Part shown: positions 1-7,286 of the stretch, in pieces
How positions within the stretch are numbered: the stretch's first letter is position 1
Layout: each line of letters starts with the position of its first letter
From: a virus
Strand: one strand, 5' to 3'
Virus record (IMG/VR): IMGVR_UViG_3300030389_002443
Span: 1 to 64,000 of that record
Length of the DNA: 64,000 bases
The notes under the pieces: generated by a model
Database searches by the model: none
Told to the model about the DNA's origin: nothing
The model's input: the letters and a program-made list of their open reading frames with translations, nothing else
Program-made: the position numbers and the translations under genes

Positions 1-126
1 TTTTCTAGGGGTTCTACCTTCTTCTTCTGCTCTATGTTCTGTTTGAGTTCCCCAATCTTCATCAGACCATGTTTCTAAATCTTTTTGTTCTTTTGTTTTA
101 GCCTTGAGAATATTCCGCCAATTCAT
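1..126 (-). CDS. Partial late protein with N-terminal ILK tag
   Basis: Only the first 42 codons are inside the window; the gene runs off the left edge. It starts MNWRNILKAK, matching the M-x-W-x-x-I-L-K tag shared by its neighbours, and then becomes charged (Lys/Glu/Asp-rich). Its ATG overlaps the stop of the preceding gene (ATGA), so it belongs to the same minus-strand operon. Function is not recognisable; by context a virion-associated protein. Confidence 0.7.
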   Translation of the reverse strand, partial: MNWRNILKAKTKEQKDLETWSDEDWGTQTEHRAEEEGRTPRK

Positions 127-335
127 TTATATTTCCCTCCACGTTTTTTATATTCTCTTGCAGCCCATTGTGCTTTTCTTCCAGACCAAGCACCTCTAGC
201 ATTTCCACCAACACCATCCCCAAAGACTTTATTTTTAGCCTCTCGAACTACCTTTGCTCTTAATTTAGGATTCGCATATGGCGATGATTTTTTCTTTTTC
301 TTTTTCTTCTTCTTTAATACTTCTTCCCAACCCAT
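123..335 (-). CDS. Small basic DUF5872-like protein with ILK tag
   Basis: A 70-residue, very basic protein. It starts MGWEEVLKKK, followed by a long lysine run, then a domain with the pattern NPKLRAKVVREAK and WSGRKAQWAAREYKKRGGKY. This resembles the DUF5872-type 'GxWSARKAQLxxxxYKKxGGxY' segment I know from phages and giant viruses; the molecular function of that family is unknown to me. The strong positive charge suggests nucleic-acid contact. The stop overlaps the next ATG (ATGA). The N-terminal tag suggests co-packaging with the other late proteins. Confidence 0.7.
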   Translation of the reverse strand: MGWEEVLKKKKKKKKKSSPYANPKLRAKVVREAKNKVFGDGVGGNARGAWSGRKAQWAAREYKKRGGKYK

Positions 336-336
336 A

Positions 337-723
337 TTACTTCCCCTTCATTTGATTTTCTTTTGATGTTTTATCATCATCTATTGGGCCTCCAGCAGCC
401 CAAGTGTAACAAGTTCTGTCTTTGTGACATTTGAAATGGTGCATCCAGCAATAACCTAAGTCCCCCTCAAGAGGCATACAATCCATCATTCTATCGCTAA
501 TATCAAAAGCAATACAGTTAGAACATTTTGATTTTTTAGCAACTTCTACTGATGTGTTCCAATGGTCTGCTGCCCTAACCCAATAATCTTCATCTTCTAA
601 ATTAAGAGGGCCATATTGGATGTATTTTGTCTTGATTGCAGCATTTCTATTCTTAGTATTAAGTTTCAAATCTTGTGTCGCTCTAGGACAAGCCAAATCT
701 TTTAAAATAATTTCCCAACTCAT
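337..723 (-). CDS. Cysteine-rich HiPIP-like protein with ILK tag
   Basis: About 128 residues. The start at MSWEIILK is preferred over an upstream in-frame ATG because it carries the shared tag and overlaps the previous stop. The C-terminal half holds a Cys pattern: CSNC, later MMDC, then GDLGYC, FKCHKDRTC and a Trp. This is like short marine-phage proteins often labelled high-potential iron-sulfur-like, where four or more Cys bind a metal centre. A structural metal site is the safer reading; redox activity is unproven. The DNA of the tag is nearly the same as that of the gene starting at 2175. Confidence 0.65.
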   Translation of the reverse strand: MSWEIILKDLACPRATQDLKLNTKNRNAAIKTKYIQYGPLNLEDEDYWVRAADHWNTSVEVAKKSKCSNCIAFDISDRMMDCMPLEGDLGYCWMHHFKCHKDRTCYTWAAGGPIDDDKTSKENQMKGK

Positions 724-1817
724 AATGCCACCTGTAAATAATCTCGCCAATGCATTTTTTGCAAATCCCTATTTTTCGCTGTTTGGGGCGCACTTCTCCA
801 TAAATTAAACCATTGAATTGGAACCCCTCTAACTTTAGCATCTGGCCCATGTGCAGCAAGTAACAATCTTTCTATCTGAGTCGCACTTAATCTAGGTAAA
901 CTAAATTCTTTGACTCCTCCAGCAGCATCTTTTTTACCTGCTAAAGTTTTTATTGAATCTCCTTCTGTTCCATCAACAGTATATTTCTTTTCTAAAAACC
1001 TTTGAAACTCTCTAGGTTTTATTCTAACAACATCTATTTCTTTACCTTCTTTATCTGTCGATTTTGCCCTTGTATATATATTAGCCATTCTTAAGAATTG
1101 GTCTAATTCTTTTCTTAAAGATTTAATATTCACTAATTCTTGATATGTTTTTTCTTTTTGCAATGAACTCATAGGTATAGCCAATTCTAAATGGTCGCCC
1201 TCTAACCCTTCAATAATTTCTTCTAAAAGTGGGAATAGGCCAATAGACATGACCTTTCCTCCGCCCGCATATTTTTCATTTCTTTTAGCAAAAAATACTT
1301 GCCAAAGTGGAGGCTTTGCTTGACCTTTACTTGTACTAGACCATGCTTCTTTTTTACCATAGGTTGCTTTAGATGGAGTCCCTTTATTTTTTTGGCCTTG
1401 TTTATATCTTTCACTATACCAATGCCCATATTGCACTTCCCTTCTTACTGGTTCACCTTTACCAGCAGCATTATAACTATTACGTATATTTCTAGGATTA
1501 TTATCACTAGTGTCACTAATTTGATTACCAGTGCGAATAGCATTCCTAATAAGTCTAAATTCTTGATTGGTTATTTCTTTATCTATCCCACCACTGAAAA
1601 TATTCAAGATTGGATTAATAAATTTCCCAAGTCCAGATACTCTCCTCCTACCTCCTCTATCTGCACTTCTAGAACGGGCTCCATGTCCGATGGCATAATC
1701 GTAAAGAGACATATCTGTTTTTCCAGAACCAATTTTAGCCCCTCTTGCAGCCTCGGCCTCGTCTTCCCATCTGTTGATTTTATCAACAGCCTCTTTTTTC
1801 GTCATCTTTCTTACCAT
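720..1817 (-). CDS. Uncharacterised late protein (365 aa)
   Basis: Unrecognised. The only large protein of this block without the N-terminal tag: it starts MVRKMTKKEAVDKINRWEDEAEAARG. The first half is Arg/Gly/Ser-rich and probably disordered. Residues about 205-330 are more globular (MSIGLFPLLEEIIEGLEGDHLELAIP, given here only as its position at 1195-1255 in DNA). It ends KMHWRDYLQVAL, which looks like a degenerate, C-terminal copy of the tag. The stop overlaps the ATG of the tagged gene that follows. Probably a virion component by position. Confidence 0.6.
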   Translation of the reverse strand: MVRKMTKKEAVDKINRWEDEAEAARGAKIGSGKTDMSLYDYAIGHGARSRSADRGGRRRVSGLGKFINPILNIFSGGIDKEITNQEFRLIRNAIRTGNQISDTSDNNPRNIRNSYNAAGKGEPVRREVQYGHWYSERYKQGQKNKGTPSKATYGKKEAWSSTSKGQAKPPLWQVFFAKRNEKYAGGGKVMSIGLFPLLEEIIEGLEGDHLELAIPMSSLQKEKTYQELVNIKSLRKELDQFLRMANIYTRAKSTDKEGKEIDVVRIKPREFQRFLEKKYTVDGTEGDSIKTLAGKKDAAGGVKEFSLPRLSATQIERLLLAAHGPDAKVRGVPIQWFNLWRSAPQTAKNRDLQKMHWRDYLQVAL

Positions 1818-2175
1818 GCTTTTTCCTCCTTTTTCTAAATCTTAGACTAGGATTTCCTTGGGAATCAAAGAAAGAAATCCCTTCTGTTGTTGCTGAATCT
1901 GATGGGCCTCCACCAGCAGCACTGCTTGAAGTAACTGTACCTGCTGCTTTGAGTTGTTGGAACCAATCTCCTTTCGTAAGTCTAGGAACAGGTCTTTGTC
2001 CCATTCTTGTCTTATACTTTTGTTGTAATTCTGATACTAATCTGTTAACTTTAACGAATGGGTCATTAATTTTGCTTGCAAATTCTTCAATCGCATCATC
2101 GGGTAAATTTTTCAAAGCAGGGAATGATTGTTTTAAACCTTGGATGTCCACTTTTAATATTATTTCCCAACTCAT
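1783..2175 (-). CDS. Late protein with ILK tag (130 aa)
   Basis: Starts MSWEIILKVD, the same tag as the gene starting at 723. The middle contains a helical segment (DAIEEFASKINDPFVKVNRL), then a Ser/Gly/Ala-rich linker and a very basic C-terminus (RFRKRRKKHGKK) that could bind DNA. It overlaps the start of the next gene by 35 bases. No known family recognised. Confidence 0.65.
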   Translation of the reverse strand: MSWEIILKVDIQGLKQSFPALKNLPDDAIEEFASKINDPFVKVNRLVSELQQKYKTRMGQRPVPRLTKGDWFQQLKAAGTVTSSSAAGGGPSDSATTEGISFFDSQGNPSLRFRKRRKKHGKKDDEKRGC

Positions 2176-2179
2176 TTTA

Positions 2180-2431
2180 TCACTCCTGTAAAGAATACCT
2201 CATTTGTTTTACACTCAATCCCGATGATTTTGGCTGACCAAGAGAAGATTCGGACATTACTTTAGGATGGTTATCTAAAAAAAGTTTGAGGTTTCTTGGC
2301 TTTAAGTTTCTTTTCTTTAAAGACCGTATAATTTCGGTAACTGTTGATTTAGGATAAAATTTTAAATGCTCTAAAATTTCTGCTTGAAGTTTTTTACCAA
2401 GTTCTCTTTTTAAAATATCTTGCCAACTCAT
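2180..2431 (-). CDS. Small wHTH-like protein with ILK tag
   Basis: 83 residues starting MSWQDILKRE. After the tag the pattern ILEHLKFYPKSTVTEIIRSL-KKRNLKPRNLKLFLDNHP is typical of a small winged-helix/helix-turn-helix domain and resembles the small wHTH proteins at 33767 and 37618. A tagged DNA-binding protein could enter the virion with the genome and act early. The start overlaps the stop of the upstream gene by four bases. Confidence 0.6.
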   Translation of the reverse strand: MSWQDILKRELGKKLQAEILEHLKFYPKSTVTEIIRSLKKRNLKPRNLKLFLDNHPKVMSESSLGQPKSSGLSVKQMRYSLQE

Positions 2432-3255
2432 TTTAAAAACCTCTCAAATGTTAAATCCCTATATAATTGTGATATTTCATTTTTGTATTTCATAGGGTTA
2501 TTTTTGAGTTTTGGGTTTAGTTTAAATCCATCATCTAAATTGCCTAACTCAAGGAACTCTTCACCATCTAAATCTTCAAAATAGTTATTTATCTCAAAAT
2601 AGACATAACCCGAATCAATTATCCCACCACGTTCTTGATACAATTTATTTCTATTTTGTCTAAACATAATTGGGTCATCCATATCAGCCTTATCCCAATC
2701 AAATTTTTCGGCCCATTCTTCAATGTCAGTAAGCATTCTTTTTATTTGCCTGTCTTCATACCCCTTTTCATATTCAATTACGTCCTTTGAGTCATAACCA
2801 GATATTAAACCTCTTTCTCTTAGTTCTTCCATGTCATCTTTATATCCCTTTAAAATTTTTTTAAATTGAGGAATCCTTGGTCTTTGACCCGCATCAGAAG
2901 GAATGCCTTGTGATACTCTTTTCCTAGCCTCTAATACTTGTTTTAATTTTTGAGAATCGAGTGTCTTTAGATATTTCAAATCTTGTTCATCGTGTGCAAT
3001 GGACTCAAGTTCTTTTTCTCTTTGAAGAATATTATCTAACTTTTTAGAATCAAAATTTATCATAGGTGTATGTTTTATTTTAGGGAAGTCTTTTGAAGGC
3101 GGCATTTGAAGTTTAGAAGGCAACGATGGATGTTTCCGTTCAGTTTGCTTCTCCACATCTTTAGCAGCCTCAGACATTGGCTCCGTTGTATTTCCATCAC
3201 CATCAAGGTCTATGAAATCTGGCTTCTTTGCCTTTAGGATGTCTTTCCAACTCAT
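2428..3255 (-). CDS. Late protein with ILK tag and DxDGDG motif
   Basis: About 275 residues from MSWKDILKAKK; the in-frame ATG three codons upstream is less likely. Residues 13-22 read FIDLDGDGNT followed by EPM, a calcium-binding-like DxDGDG loop that I recognise from short marine phage proteins. The rest is highly charged and helical (many Lys, Glu, Asp), ending in a C-terminal part rich in aromatic and acidic residues. No enzymatic motif seen. By analogy with phage proteins carrying the same loop plus EPM, it may be a head- or scaffold-associated protein, but this is weak. Confidence 0.6.
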   Translation of the reverse strand: MSWKDILKAKKPDFIDLDGDGNTTEPMSEAAKDVEKQTERKHPSLPSKLQMPPSKDFPKIKHTPMINFDSKKLDNILQREKELESIAHDEQDLKYLKTLDSQKLKQVLEARKRVSQGIPSDAGQRPRIPQFKKILKGYKDDMEELRERGLISGYDSKDVIEYEKGYEDRQIKRMLTDIEEWAEKFDWDKADMDDPIMFRQNRNKLYQERGGIIDSGYVYFEINNYFEDLDGEEFLELGNLDDGFKLNPKLKNNPMKYKNEISQLYRDLTFERFLK

Positions 3256-3264
3256 GTTAATCAC

Positions 3265-3564
3265 CTATAACATTGGATTGTCTTTTTTTGCATATACCGC
3301 CATCCTCTCGGCAACTTCCTTCATAAGTTTTTTAAGTTTATTATCAGCCATGTTATATTGGGCTGCAATATCCATAGCCTCGACCATCAAAGATTTAGGT
3401 AAAAACCCACCATAAACTTCTGAATAGTTTGATACTATATCATTGTGAATTAATCCACTTATCACTCCATGAACATCCTCTAATGCTTTCTGAGTTTCTT
3501 TAATATCTTTAAGCAACTTATTGAATGTATCAACATCATCTTTCAATATATCTTCCCACGCCAT
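3265..3564 (-). CDS. Small helical late protein with ILK tag
   Basis: About 99 residues from MAWEDILKDD; an in-frame ATG lies five codons upstream, but the tag and the GGAGGGT-like leader favour the inner start. It is predicted to be nearly all helix (heptads around FNKLLKDIKETQKALEDV and the C-terminal NKLKKLMKEVAERM). It is the first gene of the minus-strand late block, so its upstream region (3565-3640) should hold the late promoter. Function unknown. Confidence 0.6.
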   Translation of the reverse strand: MAWEDILKDDVDTFNKLLKDIKETQKALEDVHGVISGLIHNDIVSNYSEVYGGFLPKSLMVEAMDIAAQYNMADNKLKKLMKEVAERMAVYAKKDNPML

Positions 3565-4017
3565 GAATTTCGCCCCCACGCTTTGACCCTCCTAATCCTA
3601 CATTGGTCTTATAGTTTGGGAAGGATAATATGTTATCCGACACTTTTCAAAAAATGGGGTCAAATTTTTTTGGGGCTTGCAAAATTTTTTTAAAAGGTTT
3701 TATTCTATTTCCAGCGACAAAAGAATTAATCAACAAATTTTCAACATAACATCTCTCCATAAAACCTCTTGTCGGAAAATTGTTATGGGCTAATAAGACG
3801 CATTGTTGTGGGCTTATAGAATGCATTATTCCTCTTGGTAAATTTTCCCACAAAAGCCCGCATGATGAGAATCTTTTGATAAAAATCCCCACAAAAGAAT
3901 GGCTGCGGGGATAAGCATCAACAATCGACTTGAAAGAAAAGAAAAATAAAAAAATAAATAAAAAAAGTTTAAAAAAAAGTTTGTTGGTAAAACGGCTTTT
4001 AAAAAAAATTTTTGAAG
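3565..4017. promoter_or_regulatory. Divergent late/early control region
   Basis: About 450 bases without a convincing gene between the minus-strand late block and the plus-strand early block. On the minus strand a TATA-like ACTATAAG lies near 3606-3613, about 45 bases before the first late start. A perfect inverted repeat, GGATAA-TATG-TTATCC, sits at 3623-3638. Another minus-strand promoter candidate reads GGAATAATGC (3833-3824) followed by CTATAAG. The rest is A/T-rich with long A and T runs. A TATA element plus adjacent repeats suggests archaeal-type promoters controlled by a viral or host factor. Confidence 0.45.
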
Positions 4018-4046
4018 GCAAAGACCCATATGGTTGTAGGCTTTGC
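4018..4046. repeat. Palindromic CCATATGG repeat, copy 1
   Basis: GCAAAG and CTTTGC arms flank a central CCATATGG (4026-4033), followed by TACCCC. It is one of six related intergenic palindromes in 4-12.4 kb (see 7167, 9190, 10567, 11499, 12306). It sits just upstream of an early promoter. Probably a dimeric protein-binding site. Confidence 0.6.
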
Positions 4047-4070
4047 ATACCCCAATCTTATCAGCCCATA

Positions 4071-4133
4071 GGAATAATGAATATAGTTATATATGTAGCA
4101 AGTAGTGGGCGGTATTATGCAAAGGAATAATGC
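4071..4133 (+). promoter_or_regulatory. Early promoter with flanking GGAATAATG repeats
   Basis: GGAATAATG at 4071-4079, a TATA box TTATATATG at 4087-4095, and a second GGAATAATGC at 4124-4133. The ATG at 4117 lies 29 bases after the first T of TATATAT, the expected transcription start for an archaeal promoter, so the transcript is probably leaderless. The same arrangement occurs at 7229-7286 and 14817-14873. Confidence 0.6.
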
Positions 4134-4272
4134 AGAAAAGAAATGGACAGTAAGAATGGAGTGTATATCTTATGATATATGGGCTAAGACCGAACAAGAG
4201 GCTATGGAACACCCCATGGTTTTCGATTGTGCTAATGTTGTATGGTTGAAAGCAGAAGAGGTGGTAGAATGA
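4117..4272 (+). CDS. Small early protein (51 aa)
   Basis: Starts MQRNNAEKKWTVRMEC from a probably leaderless ATG. First gene of the early operon; its stop overlaps the next ATG (ATGA). Its MQRNNA start is encoded by the promoter-associated repeat and matches MQGNNA in the gene at 7270. Looks like a small mixed alpha/beta protein; no family recognised. Confidence 0.6.
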   Translation: MQRNNAEKKWTVRMECISYDIWAKTEQEAMEHPMVFDCANVVWLKAEEVVE

Positions 4273-4394
4273 ATAACGATTATTTATTAGGTATAAGAAA
4301 AACAATAGTAAAAGCAATTCAAGAAGCAACAGACATAGACACAATAGAATATTGGACAGCAGAACTAAAATGTATAGATGAGGTGATAGAATGA
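4269..4394 (+). CDS. Small early protein (41 aa)
   Basis: Codes MNNDYLLGIRKTIVKAIQEA and a short acidic tail. It overlaps both neighbours by four bases and has a GAGGTGGTAGA ribosome-binding site, which supports translation. Function unknown. Confidence 0.5.
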   Translation: MNNDYLLGIRKTIVKAIQEATDIDTIEYWTAELKCIDEVIE

Positions 4395-4546
4395 AAATAG
4401 TAGGTTTTGGTTTTACAGATTTTGGTGAAGAAGAATTTGAATTTAGAGTGTTAGGTCATGGAGGACTTGGTAAAATACAATTCAATATAAGATTACTATT
4501 AGAAGAATTTGAAGATGATATAGTATGGGATGAGGTGACAGCATGA
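4391..4546 (+). CDS. Small early protein (51 aa)
   Basis: Starts MKIVGFGFTDFGEEEFEFRV and ends with an acidic stretch. Four-base overlaps on both sides and a GAGGTGATAGA ribosome-binding site place it in the early operon. No recognised family. Confidence 0.5.
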   Translation: MKIVGFGFTDFGEEEFEFRVLGHGGLGKIQFNIRLLLEEFEDDIVWDEVTA

Positions 4547-4737
4547 AGGATGACAATAGTATAGAGATACCCGATTATGTATTGACAAGTAGTAGAGGAT
4601 ACTTAGTGAATTATATTCTAAAAGAAATGACAGATATCGAATTAAATAGAGTGGTGAGAAAGGCCAATGATATTCTCTATGAGCGTTTGTGCTACTTGAA
4701 AGAGAAAATAGAACAAGGCGTGGAGGTGATAGCATGA
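4543..4737 (+). CDS. Small early protein (64 aa)
   Basis: An acidic N-terminus (MKDDNSIEIPDYVL) followed by a helical segment LNRVVRKANDILYERLCYLKEKI. Overlaps its neighbours by four bases each. Function unknown. Confidence 0.5.
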   Translation: MKDDNSIEIPDYVLTSSRGYLVNYILKEMTDIELNRVVRKANDILYERLCYLKEKIEQGVEVIA

Positions 4738-5675
4738 AACAAGAACAAAAAGATTTTTTATCAAGTAGAAGACGATTAAGGAGAATGGTGGGAGGTTGGA
4801 TTTCCCATGAGGCCATGGAAGTAATGAAAGAAGCAGGTTGGATATTCAAAACAGAAGGTATGAAAATTAATCGTGATTTACCAAATAATGTAGATAGTTT
4901 TCTTAAAATCTCACAAAATTATACTAGAGAGTATAGAATTGAAAAGTTATGTGGGATAACAACAGATAACATTGCTAATGCTATGGAGTGGTTAGAAAAA
5001 CACGAAGACCATGTATTTAGTAAAGAGTATCGTGGTAGTAGTTGGAATCGTCAAGCAAAATTCATTATGATGAAAGAACCTATGACCCTATATAACCCTA
5101 ATAGAAGATATAGAGGTAAAACAAGCACAGTTAAAGGTAATCAGTTTGTATTAGATATGGAAGATTTACATGAGTTAGTAGAAGAGCATCTTGAAGTTAG
5201 AGAGAAGTTGATTAATGATAAACAATTTGAAGAACAACAAGGAATCATTACACGTCATAAAAGAGATTTAATCCAATCAACAATTAAGATTAATGATTAT
5301 ATTATGACTAAAGAAGAGATAGCAGAAAAAGCCCTTCAAACATTTGATGGTTTCAGACGTGGTGTTAGTTGTAGTACACATGGGAAATGGGGTTTTAGTT
5401 TAGATTATATGGGCTTATATATTGACAATGGGAAGTTAAGAACATTTGATGAAGAGCATATCAAAAAATTATATCTTGAAAAACTTAGTGGGGTTACAAT
5501 TAAGTCACTTGTTGATGAAATACCAGCACTAGTTGAAGAATACATGGGGCAACAGAAAATATACTACCAAGCCAGTAAAGATTGGCTAGAGGTAATGAGT
5601 AAATTATATGGCGGCATGTACGCAGTTTATGAGCAACACTATTATAGTGAACATGCAGATGTTGAGAGGTGGTAA
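4734..5675 (+). CDS. Uncharacterised early protein (313 aa)
   Basis: Largest protein of the first early cluster. The start at MKQEQKDFLSSRR is chosen because its ATG overlaps the previous stop and follows GGAGGTGATAG. Basic and helical in the first 60 residues, then mixed; no transmembrane segment or obvious catalytic motif. A segment with spaced His and Cys (RRGVSCSTHGKWGF, around residue 223) is not a clear metal site. By position and size an early host-interaction protein, but nothing proves this. Confidence 0.6.
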   Translation: MKQEQKDFLSSRRRLRRMVGGWISHEAMEVMKEAGWIFKTEGMKINRDLPNNVDSFLKISQNYTREYRIEKLCGITTDNIANAMEWLEKHEDHVFSKEYRGSSWNRQAKFIMMKEPMTLYNPNRRYRGKTSTVKGNQFVLDMEDLHELVEEHLEVREKLINDKQFEEQQGIITRHKRDLIQSTIKINDYIMTKEEIAEKALQTFDGFRRGVSCSTHGKWGFSLDYMGLYIDNGKLRTFDEEHIKKLYLEKLSGVTIKSLVDEIPALVEEYMGQQKIYYQASKDWLEVMSKLYGGMYAVYEQHYYSEHADVERW

Positions 5676-5676
5676 A

Positions 5677-5886
5677 ATGAAACGATTCCCTAAATCAAAA
5701 GGAAAGATACAGGCAGTTCAAATTTATATAATGAAGTTCACTGATATAGAAGGGGATGGGCCAGAAGAATGGCTTAGGCGAAATGATGTGGATTCATATG
5801 GTGAACCTATTGTTTGCACAGTAGAAGATTTGGAATGGGCAGAATCTTATGTATGGGAAAGATGTCAGAAGTTGAGTGATTTATAA
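5677..5886 (+). CDS. Small early protein (69 aa)
   Basis: Starts MKRFPKSKGKIQAVQIYIMK after an AGAGGTGGTAAA ribosome-binding site. A basic start leads into an acidic, aromatic C-terminal half. The stop shares a base with the next start (TAATG). Not recognised. Confidence 0.5.
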   Translation: MKRFPKSKGKIQAVQIYIMKFTDIEGDGPEEWLRRNDVDSYGEPIVCTVEDLEWAESYVWERCQKLSDL

Positions 5887-6044
5887 TGGGCTTGTCTAAA
5901 CCATTAGAGGATTATACTATCCCAGAATTAAAGGCATTCATAAAAAGGTTCGGTGGGGAACATCACTCTTTGTGGAATTGGTCTAAGAAAGATTTGGTTA
6001 TTTATTTGAGAACTATATTAGATAATAAGAAGTCAAACCCATGA
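5886..6044 (+). CDS. Small SAP-like protein (52 aa)
   Basis: The sequence YTIPELKAFIKRFGGEHHSL-WNWSKKDLVIYLRTIL has the helix-turn-helix spacing of a SAP-like or HeH domain, a small fold often used to bind nucleic acid. The match is by pattern only. Starts at the TAATG overlap with the preceding gene and ends just before a promoter. Confidence 0.45.
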   Translation: MGLSKPLEDYTIPELKAFIKRFGGEHHSLWNWSKKDLVIYLRTILDNKKSNP

Positions 6045-6050
6045 GGCAGT

Positions 6051-6098
6051 GGAATAATGCAACAGACTTATATATGTGATATTGGTAGGGAATAATGC
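6051..6098 (+). promoter_or_regulatory. Early promoter with flanking GGAATAATGC repeats
   Basis: GGAATAATGC at 6051-6060, TATA box TTATATATG at 6068-6076 and GGGAATAATGC at 6088-6098. Spacing between repeats is 38 bases, shorter than the 47-53 in the related promoters, so the downstream copy lies close to or within the expected start site. Confidence 0.5.
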
Positions 6099-6111
6099 AG
6101 GAGAGATACTA

Positions 6112-6378
6112 ATGGAAACAACATTGGCAATAGATGAAATAAGAATGAACGAAATAATGGAAGAACTTGAAAGAGAAATTAAAGAAGTACACGCAATGAA
6201 AACCACAGCCTTTGAAAAAAGACATTGGAATGATTGGGAAAAAGCACACGCAAGATTAAATGGACTATTTTTCTGTCGACACTTACTCAAAGGTAATAAA
6301 GAACTTTTGAATTGCTATCAAACTAATATTGAAGGTGTAAAATATAACAGTGGTGGATTCAGACTAAGGGGGAACTAA
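6112..6378 (+). CDS. Small helical early protein (88 aa)
   Basis: Starts METTLAIDEIRMNEIMEELE; a TTG at 6082 in the same frame would add VGNNAGEIL, similar to the MQGNNA starts of other early genes, so the start is uncertain. Largely helical and charged, suggestive of a coiled coil in residues 8-40, with two Cys later (FFCRHLL, LNCYQ). Function unknown. Confidence 0.5.
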   Translation: METTLAIDEIRMNEIMEELEREIKEVHAMKTTAFEKRHWNDWEKAHARLNGLFFCRHLLKGNKELLNCYQTNIEGVKYNSGGFRLRGN

Positions 6379-6379
6379 A

Positions 6380-6661
6380 ATGGGTTGGGAAGTATGGCAA
6401 AAGAAATATCATGATGGTCAGTTTATATTGTATGGTTTTTTCTGTAATACAGCAGATGAAGCATTCGGAAGAGTATTTTATCTAAATGATTGTTATGACA
6501 TAGATACGTTTTATGATGCATGGAAAGATGTTAATGAAGGGATAGACCCAAGAACAATTAGTAGTGATGTATTATGGGAGTGCATAATCAACATGAAAGA
6601 ATACTTTGGCGAAGACATATCAGATTATAGAGAATCACCAATTATAGGAGTTGATGAATAA
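6380..6661 (+). CDS. Early protein (93 aa), unknown
   Basis: Starts MGWEVWQKKYHDGQFILYGF; acidic and aromatic overall. Although W is at position 3, it lacks the I-L-K of the late tag and I do not count it as tagged. The stop overlaps the next ATG (TAATG). No recognised family. Confidence 0.5.
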   Translation: MGWEVWQKKYHDGQFILYGFFCNTADEAFGRVFYLNDCYDIDTFYDAWKDVNEGIDPRTISSDVLWECIINMKEYFGEDISDYRESPIIGVDE

Positions 6662-6990
6662 TGTCTACAAGATGTAATATAGTTGTGAAGGACAATCCTT
6701 TTGGTAAAGATAGAGAACTTTGGTTTTACCGCCATTCTGATGGCTACCCATCTAGTGTATTACCAAGCCTTGAACCATTAATGGATAAACTAAGAAAGGG
6801 TGAAGTAAGAGATAATATAAGTCAGTTCGCTGGTTGGATAATTGTATTAGGCCATGAGGAATATGCCCATTATCAAAACGATTGGAAAGTTGGTGCATAT
6901 GAACCCACCTTTGGTTTACATGGGGATGTTGAATATTTATACACAATTGATTTACAAAAGAAGACATTAACGTATGAGGAGTTTAGGTAA
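6661..6990 (+). CDS. Conserved phage protein of unknown function (109 aa)
   Basis: Starts MSTRCNIVVKD and continues with ELWFYRHSDGYPSSVLP, a pattern I recognise from many phage hypothetical proteins that start with xTRCNIxVxD and have a YRHxDGYP segment. The biochemical function of that family is unknown. Mid-sequence Trp/His/Tyr-rich segments suggest a compact globular domain. It closes the second early cluster and is followed by a folded intergenic region. Confidence 0.65.
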   Translation: MSTRCNIVVKDNPFGKDRELWFYRHSDGYPSSVLPSLEPLMDKLRKGEVRDNISQFAGWIIVLGHEEYAHYQNDWKVGAYEPTFGLHGDVEYLYTIDLQKKTLTYEEFR

Positions 6991-7166
6991 AATATATAAG
7001 ACAATAACAGATAAGATTCATGGGGTTATCACAGTAATAGGGAGAAATTTGATTCTTTTGGTAATTATTTTCTGTCATAGTGAACGGGGATTCGTTCTCC
7101 CCTCTCCCTCCCCCATATTGTTTGTTTCTATCACCCTATAGAACTTTTATTTTTTTAATGGGGCAA
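6991..7166 (+). other. Intergenic region with RNA-like hairpins
   Basis: No gene seen. Near 7098-7118 GGGGA and TCCCC can pair around a seven-base loop (TTCGTTC). Flanking segments ATAGGG-AGAAA (about 7038-7048) and TTTCT-ATCA-CCCTAT (about 7125-7139) can form an outer stem with a four-base bulge. A T-rich run follows at 7148-7157. Reads as a 3' untranslated hairpin or terminator of the operon ending at 6990. Confidence 0.35.
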
Positions 7167-7196
7167 CAAAGATAGAACCATATGGTGTTGTCTTTG
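7167..7196. repeat. Palindromic CCATATGG repeat, copy 2
   Basis: CAAAGA (7167-7172), ACCATATGGT (7177-7186) and TCTTTG (7191-7196) are exactly symmetric about 7181.5. CAACCCC follows. Together with the copy at 11499 it defines the consensus. Confidence 0.65.
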
Positions 7197-7228
7197 CAAC
7201 CCCATCATTCTTATTGGCTGGTGTAGTT

Positions 7229-7286
7229 GGGAATAATGCTTATATATGGGGTATGATGTGGCTTTAATTATGCAAGGGAATAATGC
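7229..7286 (+). promoter_or_regulatory. Early promoter with flanking GGGAATAATGC repeats
   Basis: GGGAATAATGC at 7229-7239 runs directly into TTATATATG (7240-7248). A second GGGAATAATGC lies at 7276-7286. The ATG at 7270 is 29 bases downstream of the first T of TATATAT, so a leaderless message is likely. Confidence 0.6.

Noticed and set aside
85-366. Plus-strand frame at the left edge
   Set aside because: Antisense to two tagged late genes; its poly-Phe stretch is the complement of a lysine run.
3647-4048. Minus-strand reading frames in the divergent control region
   Set aside because: Phe/Leu-rich products read from A/T-runs, no ribosome-binding site, and they run across promoter and palindrome elements.
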